The notes beneath the pieces were generated by a model, which worked only from the letters and a program-made list of their open reading frames with translations, searched no databases and was not told where the DNA came from. Below, piece after piece: positions 24,621-35,300 of a stretch of 42,381 bases of DNA; position 1 is the stretch's first letter, and the number at the start of each line of letters is the position of its first letter. The stretch comes from CAZIWX01 sp964543125 (lineage in GTDB: Bacteria; Fidelibacterota; UBA8477). A program made the translations under genes and the position numbers. The stretch is from the NCBI GenBank assembly GCA_964543125.1, contig CAZIWX010000013.1:1-42381 (forward strand), given 5' to 3'.

Positions 24621-25933
24621 ATAAGGTTTTGACGCATCTGCGTATCCTCCGGCCCTATCAGAAACCGGAATTCATCCCAAACGGCTGGATTCGCATCATT
24701 GAGAGTCGGATAGCGGCTCTGGGGGAAATGCCGGTTGCTCTTGAAGCGGATGAGGTTGAGATCAATTTGGGAGAGAAATTAGTGTTACCCGGGATGATCA
24801 ATACTCACACTCATCTCTACTCAGCTCTGGCCCTGGCTATGCCACCGCCGAAGCGAAATCCGCAAAATTTCAAAGAGATTTTAAAAGAGGTCTGGTGGAA
24901 ACTGGATCGGGCACTGGATGCCGAGACGACGTTGGCTTCGTTCCAAACCGGATTGCTGGCCTGTTTGCGGGCGGGGGTTACCACCGTGTTCGACCATCAC
25001 TCCAGCCCCAGCTTCACGGGTGGATCACTGAGCCTGCTGGCGGGCGCCGCCCGCGAACTGGGGCTGAAAGTTTCAGTAGCCTATGAAGCAACTGATCGTA
25101 ACGGTCCGGAATGTTTCCAGGCGGCCTTGGTGGAAAATTTGTCGGCTATTGAGGCTTTCCGGGACGATCCCACGCTGCACCCCATGCTGGGACTGCATGC
25201 CTCGTTCACACTGTCGGAAGAATCCCTGGGGCAGGTGCGGCGGGTACTGGAAGCCCATCCCGAGGTTGGTATTCATATCCATTTGGCGGAAGATATGGCC
25301 GATCAGCATGATGCCGCTGAACGCGGTTATCAGTCTGTGGTTCAACGACTTAACGAATATGACCTCATCCATCCTAACTGTCTGTATGCCCACGGTATCC
25401 ATATTACTCCCGATGACGCCGATGTCCTTTTTAATACCGAAGCTAACCTGGTGCACAACCCAACTTCGAATGCCAATAACCGGGTGGGAATTCTCAACGG
25501 GGTGACCCTGGAACTGCTGGGATTTGGATTGGGTACCGATGGTATGCAAGCCGATATGCTATCTGAAGCTAGGGAGGGAACGCTGATCCGCGGCAGCCGT
25601 CTAGCTGGCGGTCAGCCCAATATTGACTACCTGAAGCTGCTGTTCGAAAATAATTCCCGGATTGCCGGCCACTTGTTTGGGTATGCTCTGGGACGGATTG
25701 AACCCGGTTCACCCGCTGATCTGGCCTTTTTTGATTATCAGCCGCGAACCGAACTCACTCCCCATAACTGGCGGGGACATGTGCTATACGGCCTGGGAAA
25801 ACCCACCGATGTCATGACCGACGGAGAATTCAGGATGCGCGCGGGCACGATAATCGGGATTACTGAAGCTGAAATTTTAACCACCGCCCGGGCAGCCTCC
25901 CGCCAATTGTGGGATGCCATGCAGGCGCTATAA
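24617..25933 (+). CDS. ssnA: SsnA, putative metal-dependent aminohydrolase
   Basis: 438 residues. Amidohydrolase fold with metal motif PGMINTHTHLYSALA (His64, His66), DHHSSPSF, GIHIHLAED, and GLGTDGMQADML with the catalytic Asp. The C-terminal small domain includes GRIEPGSPADLAFFDY. Closest recognised group is the SsnA family, neighbours of ygfK and xdhD in E. coli and of purine-catabolic genes in anaerobes. Likely deaminates or opens a purine-derived ring. Start ATG 24617 overlaps the preceding stop by four bases. Confidence 0.93.
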   Translation: MNKVLTHLRILRPYQKPEFIPNGWIRIIESRIAALGEMPVALEADEVEINLGEKLVLPGMINTHTHLYSALALAMPPPKRNPQNFKEILKEVWWKLDRALDAETTLASFQTGLLACLRAGVTTVFDHHSSPSFTGGSLSLLAGAARELGLKVSVAYEATDRNGPECFQAALVENLSAIEAFRDDPTLHPMLGLHASFTLSEESLGQVRRVLEAHPEVGIHIHLAEDMADQHDAAERGYQSVVQRLNEYDLIHPNCLYAHGIHITPDDADVLFNTEANLVHNPTSNANNRVGILNGVTLELLGFGLGTDGMQADMLSEAREGTLIRGSRLAGGQPNIDYLKLLFENNSRIAGHLFGYALGRIEPGSPADLAFFDYQPRTELTPHNWRGHVLYGLGKPTDVMTDGEFRMRAGTIIGITEAEILTTARAASRQLWDAMQAL

Positions 25934-25942
25934 AGGGGAAAA

Positions 25943-27196
25943 ATGGCAATTGATTTTACAGCGGTTATGGAACGCGCAACGGCTTACCGGCCCCAAATCA
26001 GCCGATTTTTACGGGATTTGATTGCGATTCCCAGTGAAAGCACGCATGAACAAAAGGTCATTCGGCGAATTATGCGGGAAATGGAAGCAGTGGGCTTTGA
26101 TGAAGTTCGCATCGACGGAATGGGTAACCTCCTGGGACGGATCGGGAATGGCAAACACCTCATCGCCATGGACGCCCATATTGATACTGTGGGAATAGGT
26201 GACCGTAAGCTCTGGCGGTACGATCCCTACGAAGGTTTCGAAGATGAGGAGATTATCATCGGCCGGGGTGGATCGGATCAGGAGGGTGGATTGGCTTCCA
26301 TGGTGTATGCCGGCAAAATCATCAGGGACTTGCGGCTGGAAGACGATTTCACTCTGCTCGTCACCGCCACGGTGCAGGAAGAAGATTGTGACGGTCTGTG
26401 TTGGCAGTACTTAATCGGGGAAACGGGTATCCGGCCCGAGTTTGTGGTGATAACCGAACCCACCTCGTGTAATATCTACCGGGGCCATCGGGGCCGCATG
26501 GAGATCAAGGTTTCCACCAGCGGATTGAGTGCCCACGGTTCAGCGCCGGAGCGCGGCGACAATGCTATTTACAAGATGTCCGATATTATCAAGGATTTGG
26601 AGCAACTCCACCCGCGTCTGACCCACCACGATTTTCTGGGAAAAGGTTCACTGACCGTATCGGAAATCTTTTTCAGCTCACCGTCCCGTTGTGCCGTGGC
26701 CGATGGTTGTTCCATTTCCATCGATCGGCGATTGACCGTTGGTGAAACGGCGGAATCAGCCCTGGCTGAAATCCGCAATCTGCCCAGTGTTCAAAAAACG
26801 CGGGCGCGAGTTGAGATGTATGCTTATGCGCGCGCTTCTTACACGGGTCTGACCTATCCGTCGGAAGCTTATTTCCCAACCTGGTTGATCGAAGCGGATC
26901 ATCCGGCTACCCAGACGCTAATGAGAGCCTACGAAGGCTTGTTCAATTCAAAACCGTTGGTGGATAAATGGACTTTTTCCACCAATGGTGTGGCGATCAT
27001 GGGGCGATTTGGAATTCCCTGTATCGGTTTCGGTCCGGGTCACGAAGACCAGGCTCACGCGCCTAACGAAACAACCTGGAAGGACGAATTGGTGAAAGCC
27101 GCGGCCATGTATGCCGTAATTCCCAAGATTTATGTCACCGGGTATGCTCGGGAAATGCCTCGCACAACTGCTAATTTGGCTGGAGTTGACAACTGA
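25943..27196 (+). CDS. ygeY: YgeY, M20-family selenium-metabolism-linked hydrolase
   Basis: 417 residues, with GGGG at 25936-25939 as ribosome site for ATG 25943. M20 metallopeptidase pattern: MDAHIDTVGIGD (metal His/Asp), GRGGSDQEGGLASM (bridging Asp), VQEEDCDG (catalytic Glu then metal Glu), ITEPTSCNIYRGHRGR, and GPGHEDQAHAPNE with the late metal His. Dimerisation lid between. The family hydrolyses amide or carbamoyl bonds; YgeY accompanies ygeW and ssnA and probably deacylates or decarbamoylates a ring-opened purine intermediate. Sits nine bases after ssnA. Confidence 0.94.
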   Translation: MAIDFTAVMERATAYRPQISRFLRDLIAIPSESTHEQKVIRRIMREMEAVGFDEVRIDGMGNLLGRIGNGKHLIAMDAHIDTVGIGDRKLWRYDPYEGFEDEEIIIGRGGSDQEGGLASMVYAGKIIRDLRLEDDFTLLVTATVQEEDCDGLCWQYLIGETGIRPEFVVITEPTSCNIYRGHRGRMEIKVSTSGLSAHGSAPERGDNAIYKMSDIIKDLEQLHPRLTHHDFLGKGSLTVSEIFFSSPSRCAVADGCSISIDRRLTVGETAESALAEIRNLPSVQKTRARVEMYAYARASYTGLTYPSEAYFPTWLIEADHPATQTLMRAYEGLFNSKPLVDKWTFSTNGVAIMGRFGIPCIGFGPGHEDQAHAPNETTWKDELVKAAAMYAVIPKIYVTGYAREMPRTTANLAGVDN

Positions 27197-27276
27197 AATA
27201 CATTTAGCCGTGAAGAAGATGATCACCGAAGGCAGCCGAAAGAACCGAAAGGCTGAAAAAAATTAAAGGGAAAAAA

Positions 27277-28260
27277 ATGCAGACAAATTTTCGTGGTAAA
27301 CACTTCATCACCCTCCAGGACTGGAGCCGGGAAGAAATTGAGACCCTGCTGACGGTCTCAACCGATCTAAAACGCAAGTTCGCCCTGCGTGAAACGACCG
27401 AATACCTGAAAAACGAAACCGTGTTCCTCATGTTTTTCGAGCCATCTACCCGGACGCGAAATTCCATGGAAGCCGGCATTACCCAATTAGGTGGGCACGG
27501 CCATTTTCTGGACACCAGTACCATGCAGGTTTCCCACGGTGAAGTAGCCAAAGACACCGCCATCATTCTATCCCGCTATGGTCACGCCATTGCCTGCCGG
27601 AATTGCTTCTGGGAGATTGGGAACAAGTATTTAAACGACTTGGCCCAATGGTCAACCGTGCCGATTATCAGCATGCAATGCGATTTGTACCACCCGCTGC
27701 AAGCGATCGCTGATTTGATGACTATCCGGGAAAAGCGGCCGAATCACAACCAGCTCAAGGTCGCTGTGATTTGGGCTTATGCCACCAGCCATAAAAAGCC
27801 CATTTCGGTGCCGGTTTCCCAGGTGCTGCTCTTTCCCCGATTTGGAATGGATGTGACTCTGGCTTATCCGGAAGGTTATGAATTACCCGCCTGGGTGATT
27901 CAACAAGCACAAGAAAATGCCGGACAAAACGGTGGTTCGTTCACCATCACCCATGATCAAAATGCCGCTTACCGCGAAGCCGATGTGGTGATTCCCAAGA
28001 ATTGGGGCAGTTGGGTCGGCAATCCCGGGAAAGCAGTGGTGGATGATCTGTTAACCCAAAACAAGGGCTGGAAATGTACTGAGGCGCGCATGGCCTTGAC
28101 CACACCCGATTCACTGTATATGCATGCTTTGCCGGCCGACCGGGGCAATGAGGTGGAGGATAGCGTCATTGACGGACCCCATTCCATCGTCTATGATGAA
28201 GCGGAAAACCGGCTCCACACCTCCAAGGCAGTCATGGCGTTGACCATGGGTGGCCGGTAG
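27277..28260 (+). CDS. ygeW: YgeW, knotted carbamoyltransferase
   Basis: 327 residues, AAAGGG before ATG 27277. Aspartate/ornithine carbamoyltransferase fold: FFEPSTRTRNSMEAG (Ser57-Arg61, carbamoyl-phosphate site), TSTMQVSHGEVAKDTAIILSRYGHAI, QCDLYHPLQAIADLM, and an unusual second-substrate loop ALPADRGNEVED typical of YgeW rather than OTCase (HCLP) or ATCase. In this locus it probably runs catabolically, transferring carbamoyl from a ureido intermediate to phosphate. An 80-bp gap precedes it, the largest gap in the operon. No carbamate kinase gene is in the window. Confidence 0.94.
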   Translation: MQTNFRGKHFITLQDWSREEIETLLTVSTDLKRKFALRETTEYLKNETVFLMFFEPSTRTRNSMEAGITQLGGHGHFLDTSTMQVSHGEVAKDTAIILSRYGHAIACRNCFWEIGNKYLNDLAQWSTVPIISMQCDLYHPLQAIADLMTIREKRPNHNQLKVAVIWAYATSHKKPISVPVSQVLLFPRFGMDVTLAYPEGYELPAWVIQQAQENAGQNGGSFTITHDQNAAYREADVVIPKNWGSWVGNPGKAVVDDLLTQNKGWKCTEARMALTTPDSLYMHALPADRGNEVEDSVIDGPHSIVYDEAENRLHTSKAVMALTMGGR

Positions 28261-28299
28261 ACATTTATTCGGAAAATTGAACAGGAAATCGAGCCTAAT

Positions 28300-29769
28300 A
28301 TGACCAACCAACAGCAGCAGATTCTGGAAAATACGATCAAACGGTGCCGCGAACGGCATATCATTATTCCCACTTATAAACAGATGCGAAATCCCGGATT
28401 GATTCCGGCCAAGATCAAGACCAAACTCGCTGAGATCGGGTTATGGGACCTCAACTCATTAAACCTTTTTCGCATCACCTGGAAAAATGAACCGGTGGCA
28501 TTCGGTGGTGGCTTTGATGGGGTAAATTACTTGGAATTGCCCCGTGAACTCACGGGCGTGGAGGCCCGGATTATCGTGTTGTTGGGTAAGTATTTCCCCA
28601 CCGGCGCTCATAAAGTAGGCGCTACCTTCGGTCCGCTGGTATCCAAACTCATAGCGGGACAATTCGATCCTACGACTCAGAAAGCATTGTGGCCGTCCAC
28701 CGGAAACTATTGCCGGGGGGGGGCTTATGACGCCTATCTATTGGGTTGTGGATCCATTGCGGTGTTACCGGAGGAAATGTCGCGGGAACGCTTTGACTGG
28801 CTGCGGAAGGTGGGTTCGGAGGTTATTGCCACCCCGGGTGGCGAAAGCAATGTGAAGGAGATTTACGACAAGGTCAAGGAACTAAAAGCCCAACGCGGTG
28901 AGGAAATCGTTGTGTTGAATCAATTTGAAGAAATGGGGAACCCCCTGTGGCATTACGCGGTAACCGGGCCGGCCATGGAAGAGGTCTTCAACGCGGTGAA
29001 GTCAACCGATCAACGCTTTAGTGGATTATTTCTCACCCAGGGCTCGGCCGGTACCCTGGGTAGTGGTGACTATCTCAAATCCCGGTATCCCTCGCTGAAA
29101 ATCGGCGCGGGCGAAGCGCTTCAATGTCCCACCCTGTTACAAAATGGCTTTGGAGCACACCGGATTGAAGGCATCGGCGACAAGCACGTGCCCTGGGTTC
29201 ACAATCTGCGCCATACGGACATGGTGGTGGATCTGGACGATGGAGTGGTGATGGGCTTGCTGCGGCTGTTTAACGAGCCGGCCGGGCGTGATTACCTGGA
29301 ATCCGCCGGAGTGCCGGCCCCGGTAACGGGCAAGCTGGATTTGTTAGGTATTTCCGGCATTGCCAACCTGCTGGGGGCTATCAAAATGGCTAAGTACTAT
29401 GAGTATTCCGGTAACGACATAATTTTCACCGTCGCCACCGACAGCATGGAAATGTACGGTAGCCGGCTTCGGGAAATGCGCACCGCGGACGGTGAATATA
29501 CGTCCCTGCAGGCGGCCGTGGATTTTGAAGGCCGTCTTATGGGATTAGATAAAGATGACATGTTGGAACTGTCATATTATGATCGCAAACGGATGCATAA
29601 CCTGAAGTACTTTACCTGGGTGGAACAGCAAGGGAAAACGGTGAGTGAATTGAACGCCCAGTGGTATGATGAGGATTACTGGCTCAATCAATTTGGTCAG
29701 GTGGAAGAATGGGATGCCAGGATCGAGGATTTCAACGAGCGGACCGGCGTGATCAGGGACTATGTTTGA
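28300..29769 (+). CDS. PLP-dependent enzyme, TrpB/cysteine-synthase fold
   Basis: 489 residues. Fold type II PLP enzyme: Schiff-base Lys105 in FPTGAHKVGA, phosphate/carboxylate loop PSTGNYCRGGA (133-141), and the glycine-rich FLTQGSAGTLGSGDYL. Length and the ~90-residue N-terminal extension exceed plain cysteine synthase. In E. coli the ygeW neighbour is ygeX, the diaminopropionate ammonia-lyase; this protein is a different, longer member of the same fold in the equivalent position. Likely an alpha,beta-elimination or ammonia-lyase step on an amino-acid-like purine fragment, by inference. Ends overlapping the next PLP gene by 8 bp. Confidence 0.88.
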   Translation: MTNQQQQILENTIKRCRERHIIIPTYKQMRNPGLIPAKIKTKLAEIGLWDLNSLNLFRITWKNEPVAFGGGFDGVNYLELPRELTGVEARIIVLLGKYFPTGAHKVGATFGPLVSKLIAGQFDPTTQKALWPSTGNYCRGGAYDAYLLGCGSIAVLPEEMSRERFDWLRKVGSEVIATPGGESNVKEIYDKVKELKAQRGEEIVVLNQFEEMGNPLWHYAVTGPAMEEVFNAVKSTDQRFSGLFLTQGSAGTLGSGDYLKSRYPSLKIGAGEALQCPTLLQNGFGAHRIEGIGDKHVPWVHNLRHTDMVVDLDDGVVMGLLRLFNEPAGRDYLESAGVPAPVTGKLDLLGISGIANLLGAIKMAKYYEYSGNDIIFTVATDSMEMYGSRLREMRTADGEYTSLQAAVDFEGRLMGLDKDDMLELSYYDRKRMHNLKYFTWVEQQGKTVSELNAQWYDEDYWLNQFGQVEEWDARIEDFNERTGVIRDYV

Positions 29770-31039
29770 GTTTGTCCCGAATATAAAACCTTTTCCGGTA
29801 ACCGTTAAAGACGCCGTGTGCATCAATTGCGGCCAGGTTGCCGGTATCGAAGTATTCAGTTACACTTGCCCCCGCTGCGGCGGGAATCTTGATTTGGTCT
29901 ACGATTATACAGCAATCCGGCAGCGTTTTTCAAAGGCTGAACTGGCTACCAATCCGGACCGGTCGATCTGGCGTTACCAACCACTTCTACCGGTTCAGCA
30001 ACTTCCCCGGAATCGCAGTATTCAGGTTGGGGGAACACCGCTGGTTAATGCCGGCCGGGTCAGGGGAGAACTTGGTTTCGAGCACGTGTGGATCAAGGAT
30101 GATACTCGTAATCCCTCCGCCTCGTTGAAGGACCGGGCGTCGGCGGTGGGCCTCCAACACGCCGCTGAATTAGGCTTGTCCACTATCGTGGCGGCCAGTA
30201 CCGGGAATGCGGCAGCGTCACTGGCGGCTCTGGCAGCGCAGGCCGGGCTAAAAGCCGTCATCTTCGCGCCGGCAACCGCGCCGGTAGCGAAATTGACTCA
30301 GATTCTCCAATACGGTGCTACGCTGGCGCCGCTGGAGGGAAATTACGACACCGCCTTTGAGTTGGCGCGGGAAGCCGCGGAAAAATTTGGTTGGTATAAC
30401 CGCAACACGGGCATTAATCCGGTATTGGTGGAAGGCAAGAAAACCGTTGCGTTGGAAATTGCCGAGCAACTGGATTGGCGGGCGCCGGATTATGTGCTGG
30501 CGCCGGTGGGGGATGGCTGCATCATCAGCGGGGTGTACAAGGGCTTTTACGATCTTATGCAATTGGGTTGGAGTGACCATATTCCCAAAATAGTTGCCGT
30601 ACAGGCTGAAGGTTCAGCAGCCATTGTGAATGCCTTCAACGCCGGGTTGGCAAAGCCTGAAGCGGTTCAGGCTAATACGGTTGCTGACAGCATTAGCGTG
30701 GATTCGCCGCGGGATGGCCAAAAAGCCTTGCGCGCCCTGGGGGAATCTCATGGGTTTGGCCTGACCGTGAGTGATGACGCGCTCCTGCATGCGCAACACG
30801 ACCTGGCGCGATTAACCGGTATTTTTGTTGAGCCGGCCGCTGCCGCGAGTTATGCCGGATTGAAAGCGGCTCGGGAAACGGGGCAAATACCGCTGTCCTC
30901 CAGGGTCGTGCTTCTGGCAACGGGCAGCGGATTAAAAGACATCGCGGCAGCTCAAAAATTGATTCAACAAGTTCCGGCCCTCAAACCGGATTTAGCTGTG
31001 ATTACGGACTTTTTGGAACAAGCGGGAGCGCTGCGGTAG
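29762..31039 (+). CDS. Threonine-synthase-family PLP enzyme with N-terminal zinc ribbon
   Basis: 425 residues. N-terminal rubredoxin-like zinc ribbon: Cys20-x2-Cys23 and Cys36-x2-Cys39. PLP Lys123 in NPSASLKDRAS, loop AASTGNAAASLAA, LAPVGDGCIISGVYKG, and the C-terminal LLATGSGLKD. This is the ThrC clade 2 layout. Because it is embedded in a purine-catabolic operon and overlaps another PLP enzyme by 8 bp, a catabolic lyase role with or after its neighbour is more likely than threonine biosynthesis, but true threonine synthase activity cannot be excluded. Confidence 0.9.
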   Translation: MFEFVPNIKPFPVTVKDAVCINCGQVAGIEVFSYTCPRCGGNLDLVYDYTAIRQRFSKAELATNPDRSIWRYQPLLPVQQLPRNRSIQVGGTPLVNAGRVRGELGFEHVWIKDDTRNPSASLKDRASAVGLQHAAELGLSTIVAASTGNAAASLAALAAQAGLKAVIFAPATAPVAKLTQILQYGATLAPLEGNYDTAFELAREAAEKFGWYNRNTGINPVLVEGKKTVALEIAEQLDWRAPDYVLAPVGDGCIISGVYKGFYDLMQLGWSDHIPKIVAVQAEGSAAIVNAFNAGLAKPEAVQANTVADSISVDSPRDGQKALRALGESHGFGLTVSDDALLHAQHDLARLTGIFVEPAAAASYAGLKAARETGQIPLSSRVVLLATGSGLKDIAAAQKLIQQVPALKPDLAVITDFLEQAGALR

Positions 31040-31043
31040 GACA

Positions 31044-31529
31044 ATGTTACGCGCAACAACCACCGATTGGTTTGATCTCGATGTGACGGTGAATGGGCAA
31101 CGGATTCAGCGCCGAATTCCCACCCATCTCCGCTTACTGGATTTTCTGCGCGAGGATTTACGCCTCACGGGCGCTAAAGAGGTCTGTGGTGCGGGCGAGT
31201 GTGGCGCTTGTACGGTGATCCTGAATGGCAAAGCGGTTAATAGTTGTCTGATTCTGGCGGTGGAAACGAACGCGGCCACTATTTTAACCATTGAAGGTCT
31301 CCGAACGGCAGCCGGTTTGGACGCCATCCAGCAGGCTTTTATCGATGAACACGCGGTTCAGTGCGGGTATTGCATTCCGGGCCTGATTTTATCCGCTGAA
31401 GAATTGATCAAGCATAATTCCCATCCCACCCGCGGCCAAATTCGCCAGGCCCTGGCCGGAAATATTTGCCGCTGCACCGGCTACCAAAAGGTAGTGGATG
31501 CGGTAGCAACCCTGGGGAAAAAAGCATGA
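31044..31529 (+). CDS. Xanthine dehydrogenase-family 2Fe-2S subunit (set A)
   Basis: 161 residues. Plant-ferredoxin-type cluster ligands Cys48, Cys53, Cys56 and Cys68 (EVCGAGECGACTVIL...SCLIL), then the helical second cluster Cys107, Cys110, Cys142, Cys144 (QCGYC and ICRCTGY). Carries electrons from the molybdenum site to FAD. Four bases after the PLP enzyme; its TGA overlaps the next ATG (ATGA). Confidence 0.95.
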   Translation: MLRATTTDWFDLDVTVNGQRIQRRIPTHLRLLDFLREDLRLTGAKEVCGAGECGACTVILNGKAVNSCLILAVETNAATILTIEGLRTAAGLDAIQQAFIDEHAVQCGYCIPGLILSAEELIKHNSHPTRGQIRQALAGNICRCTGYQKVVDAVATLGKKA

Positions 31530-32368
31530 AAGTTTACCAACCACTCGCCTTGGATGGATGTCTGGAATTGCTGGCGGCGTTGCCGTCTGGCGCAACGACC
31601 ATTCTGGCGGGCGGCACCGATTTGATGCCGGGCTATGAACAGGGCCAGTCCTTGCCTGATTACTTGATAGATATCAAACAACTATCTGAATTACAGGGGA
31701 TTACAGCTACCGATGAATATGTCGTAATCGGTGGATTAACCACAATTGAAGAGCTATATCAATCCCATCTTATCCGGCAAGACTACCCGGCTTTAGGCCA
31801 GGCAACGCAAACTTTTGCCGGTGTCCAGATTCGAAATCGTGCGACGCTGGCCGGCAATATCGGCAATGCTTCACCCGCCGGCGATATGCTCCCGGCGCTA
31901 TATCTGTATCACGCAAAAGTGCACCTGGTAAGCCATCACGCGGCCCGCACCATTCGACTGGTGGATTTTATTTCGGGGCCTGGCAAGACGATTTTGGAGC
32001 CGGACGAATTGATTCATTCCATTCATTTACCTCAAATTACCGGATCGTCGCGCTATTATAAATTGGGCTTACGAGACGCCATGGCCATTTCAGTGGTGAA
32101 TTATGCCCTGCGCTACACCCAAACAGAGGATCAATTAACCGGCCTGGAAATCACCGCCGGCGCCGTGGCGCCCACCATTGTTTTTCTGGACAGTCTTACA
32201 GAAGCGGTATTGGCGGGGGAATCCGATCCGGGAGTGTGGGATCAGCTCATACAACAGGATATTTCGCCCATCGATGATATTCGCGCCAGTGCAGCCTATC
32301 GCCGGAAAGTCTTGTCACGGCTGATTATCAATCATTTACAAAATTTGGAAACTGGTTGCCATGAGTGA
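31526..32368 (+). CDS. Xanthine dehydrogenase-family FAD-binding subunit (set A)
   Basis: 280 residues from ATG 31526; a longer frame opening inside the previous gene is rejected in favour of this coupled ATGA start. CoxM/XdhB-like: FAD loop ILAGGTDLMPGYEQG, IGGLTTIEEL, IRNRATLAGNIGNASPAGDMLPAL, and the C-terminal CO dehydrogenase flavoprotein domain. With the 2Fe-2S gene before it and the large subunit at 22332 it completes hydroxylase set A, although seven genes separate the pieces. Overlaps ygfK by 8 bp. Confidence 0.94.
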   Translation: MKVYQPLALDGCLELLAALPSGATTILAGGTDLMPGYEQGQSLPDYLIDIKQLSELQGITATDEYVVIGGLTTIEELYQSHLIRQDYPALGQATQTFAGVQIRNRATLAGNIGNASPAGDMLPALYLYHAKVHLVSHHAARTIRLVDFISGPGKTILEPDELIHSIHLPQITGSSRYYKLGLRDAMAISVVNYALRYTQTEDQLTGLEITAGAVAPTIVFLDSLTEAVLAGESDPGVWDQLIQQDISPIDDIRASAAYRRKVLSRLIINHLQNLETGCHE

Positions 32369-35300
32369 TCAGCTTTATCCCCTGGCCATTGAGGAATTAG
32401 CTGCCTGGATGGTGCGGGAGCTAAAACACGATCGGCTATTTGGTATCCATCGCAGTCTGTGGTTTGAGCCAAACCCGCACCAACCCTTCCGGATGGAGCG
32501 CTATGGTCAGCTTTTGGAAACGCCGATTGGGGTTGCCGCCGGCCCGCATACGCAATTGTCGCAGAATATTATTGCGGCCTGGTTAACCGGCGCCCGCTAT
32601 ATCGAGCTTAAAACGGTGCAGACGCTGGACGCCATCGCGGTAACCAAACCCTGCATCGATATGACCGATGAGGGCTACAACTGTGAGTGGTCCCAGGAAC
32701 TACGGTTGCAGCAGTCTTTTAGCGAATATCTAAATGCCTGGATTCTGATTCACTGGCTGCGCCATCAATTGAAGTGGGACACCCTGCCTGATCCGGGTTT
32801 CATTTTCAATATGAGTGTGGGCTACGATCTGGCCGGTATTCTGAATCCCAATGTGCAGCAATTTCTGGACGAAATGACCGCCTGCCCGCTTCAACTAGCT
32901 GAGAAGCTGGACCGCCTGCGATCCATTTTACCCGGTTTGGATGAGATTAACATCCCGGACAGCCTGACCAACAATATCACGTTATCTACCATGCACGGTT
33001 GCCCGCCCGGCGAAATCGAGCGCATCGGGAAATATTTGATGGAAGAACGTCAACTCCACACTACTATAAAATTGAATCCGACGCTGCTGGGACCGGACCG
33101 GCTGCGCGAAGTTTTGCATGACCGGCTTGGTTTTGATTCCATTCGGGTACCGGATGCAGCCTTTGAGCACGATCTCCGGTATGGCGCTGCCGTGGAGCTT
33201 ATCAAATCACTCCAAGCCAGCGCCGAACAAACTGGTATACAGTTTGGTATTAAACTGACCAACACGCTGGAAGTGGAAAATGTAAAGGGCAATCTGCCGG
33301 GGCAGGAGCCGCTGGTTTATCTGAGTGGCCGGGCGCTCCACCCCATCAGTGTCCTGGTGGCCAGCCGGCTACAGACTGATTTTGACGGTCAATTGGATAT
33401 CAACTTTTCGGCCGGTGCGGATGCGTTTAATGTAGCTGAGATTCTGGAATGCAATATTCGGCCGGTTACGGTCTGTTCCGACCTCCTGAAACCCGGTGGT
33501 TACGCACGTTTACGTCAGTATTTGGACATTCTAAACGAAAAGATGTCAGCCTCCGGTGCAAGGAATATGACCGAATTTATTTTAGCGCGCACCGATGGCC
33601 AGCCGGACATCACCCAGGCCGGACTTTCCAATCTGCGGGCTTATGCCGAATCGGTGCCGGACGATGAGCGCTACCAGCAACGGCATTTTCCGTACGCCTC
33701 CATCAAAACCAATCGGGCGTTGTCGGTATTTGATTGCATCGCCGCACCGTGTGTGAATGAGTGCGCCGTCGATCAGGACATTCCGGGTTATATGTATTCC
33801 ACGGCGCAAGGCGGCTTTGATCAGGCGTTGGAAGTGATCTTGCGGAATAATCCTTTTCCCCATGTGGCCGGTTTGGTATGTGATCATCTGTGCCAGAGCA
33901 AATGTACCCGCTTGAATTACGATCGGCCGCTGTTGATCCGTTCCATTAAACACTTTATCGCGGAACAGGCCGATGACCGGACCGATCCGGAGGCGGCGCC
34001 GTTTAACGGGCTTACCGTTGCCGTCATTGGTGGTGGACCGGCGGGACTCTCGGCGGCCTATTTTTTGGCACTGGATGGTTTTAAAGTAGAGATTTTCGAG
34101 GCCAAACCACGGGTGGGCGGCATGACCGCCGATGCGATCCCCTCCTTTCGTTTGGATGAAGCGGGTCTTCAGGCGGATGTGGAGCGCATCCAACGCCTGG
34201 GCGTCGGCATTCACACCACCGCGGCCATTAGTTCGGAGCGGTTTACAGCGCTGCGGCATGATTTTGACTTTTTGTTCATTGCCGTGGGCGCCCAACAAGG
34301 GCGGCAACCGGGGATTCCCGGTGAAAAGGGCGCCAATGTGTGGGATCAACTCACTTTCCTCCGGCGGGTAAATCATGGTGAACGGCCGGATCTGGGTCAG
34401 TCCGTCCTGATAATCGGTGGCGGCAACTCGGCCATGGATGCCGCCCGGACCGCTAAACGGGTTGTTGGCGCTCAGGGTAAAGTGACCGTGGTTTACCGCC
34501 GGACCCGCACCCAAATGCCGGCCGATCGGGATGAAGTAGCCGAACTAGCTCCGGAAGGTATTGATTTACTGGAATTGGCCGCACCCGTGGAAGTTATCCG
34601 GGAAAACGAGCGGATGGTTGGACTCCGGTGCAAGAAAATGCAACTCGGTGAAATTGATGCCTCCGGCCGCCGCCGGCCGGTGCCAATTCCGGGTTCAACC
34701 TTTGATCTCGCGGCCAATTCTATCATTTTTGCCATTGGTCAGGAAGTTGTTCTGGATTTTTTCCCTGATCGCGTTTTGAAAAGCGATCCGGTAACCCTGG
34801 AAACTCAGATTTCGGATGTGTTTGCCGGCGGGGATGTGGTGCGTGGACCGGCCACCCTGATTCAGGCCATCGGGGATGGCCGCGCTGCGGCCCTGGCAAT
34901 TAGCCGGAAGGCCGGCATCACGGGTCACCCTGTTTTTGATTCGCTAACCCGGCATTTTACAGCGGTTGATTTTCAACAAAAACAGGCGGTTCGGGATTAT
35001 GGTCCCCCGGTGCAGGTGCAGCGGGCCGATGAACAATTGGGATTTTCCCTGCTCGCGAAATCGCTGAATGCCGCCACCGCTCAGGCCGAAGCCGGCCGAT
35101 GCCTGTATTGCGATGAGTATTGCAGTGTCTGTGTAGGCGTCTGTCCCAACCGGGCCAATGTGGAATTTCAGATGCCGCCCCGCTCGCTGCGGGTGCTCCA
35201 AGGCTACGTGCGGGGGGAAGAATTCAGCCCGGTCAAATCCCATCTGATCCGGACTACCCAAGTCCCACAAATTATGACTATTGGCGATTTTTGTAATGAA

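Noticed and set aside
33582..34514. 310-codon minus-strand open frame
   Set aside because: Entirely antisense to ygfK; composition is what the complement of a GC-rich gene gives, and there is no family motif.
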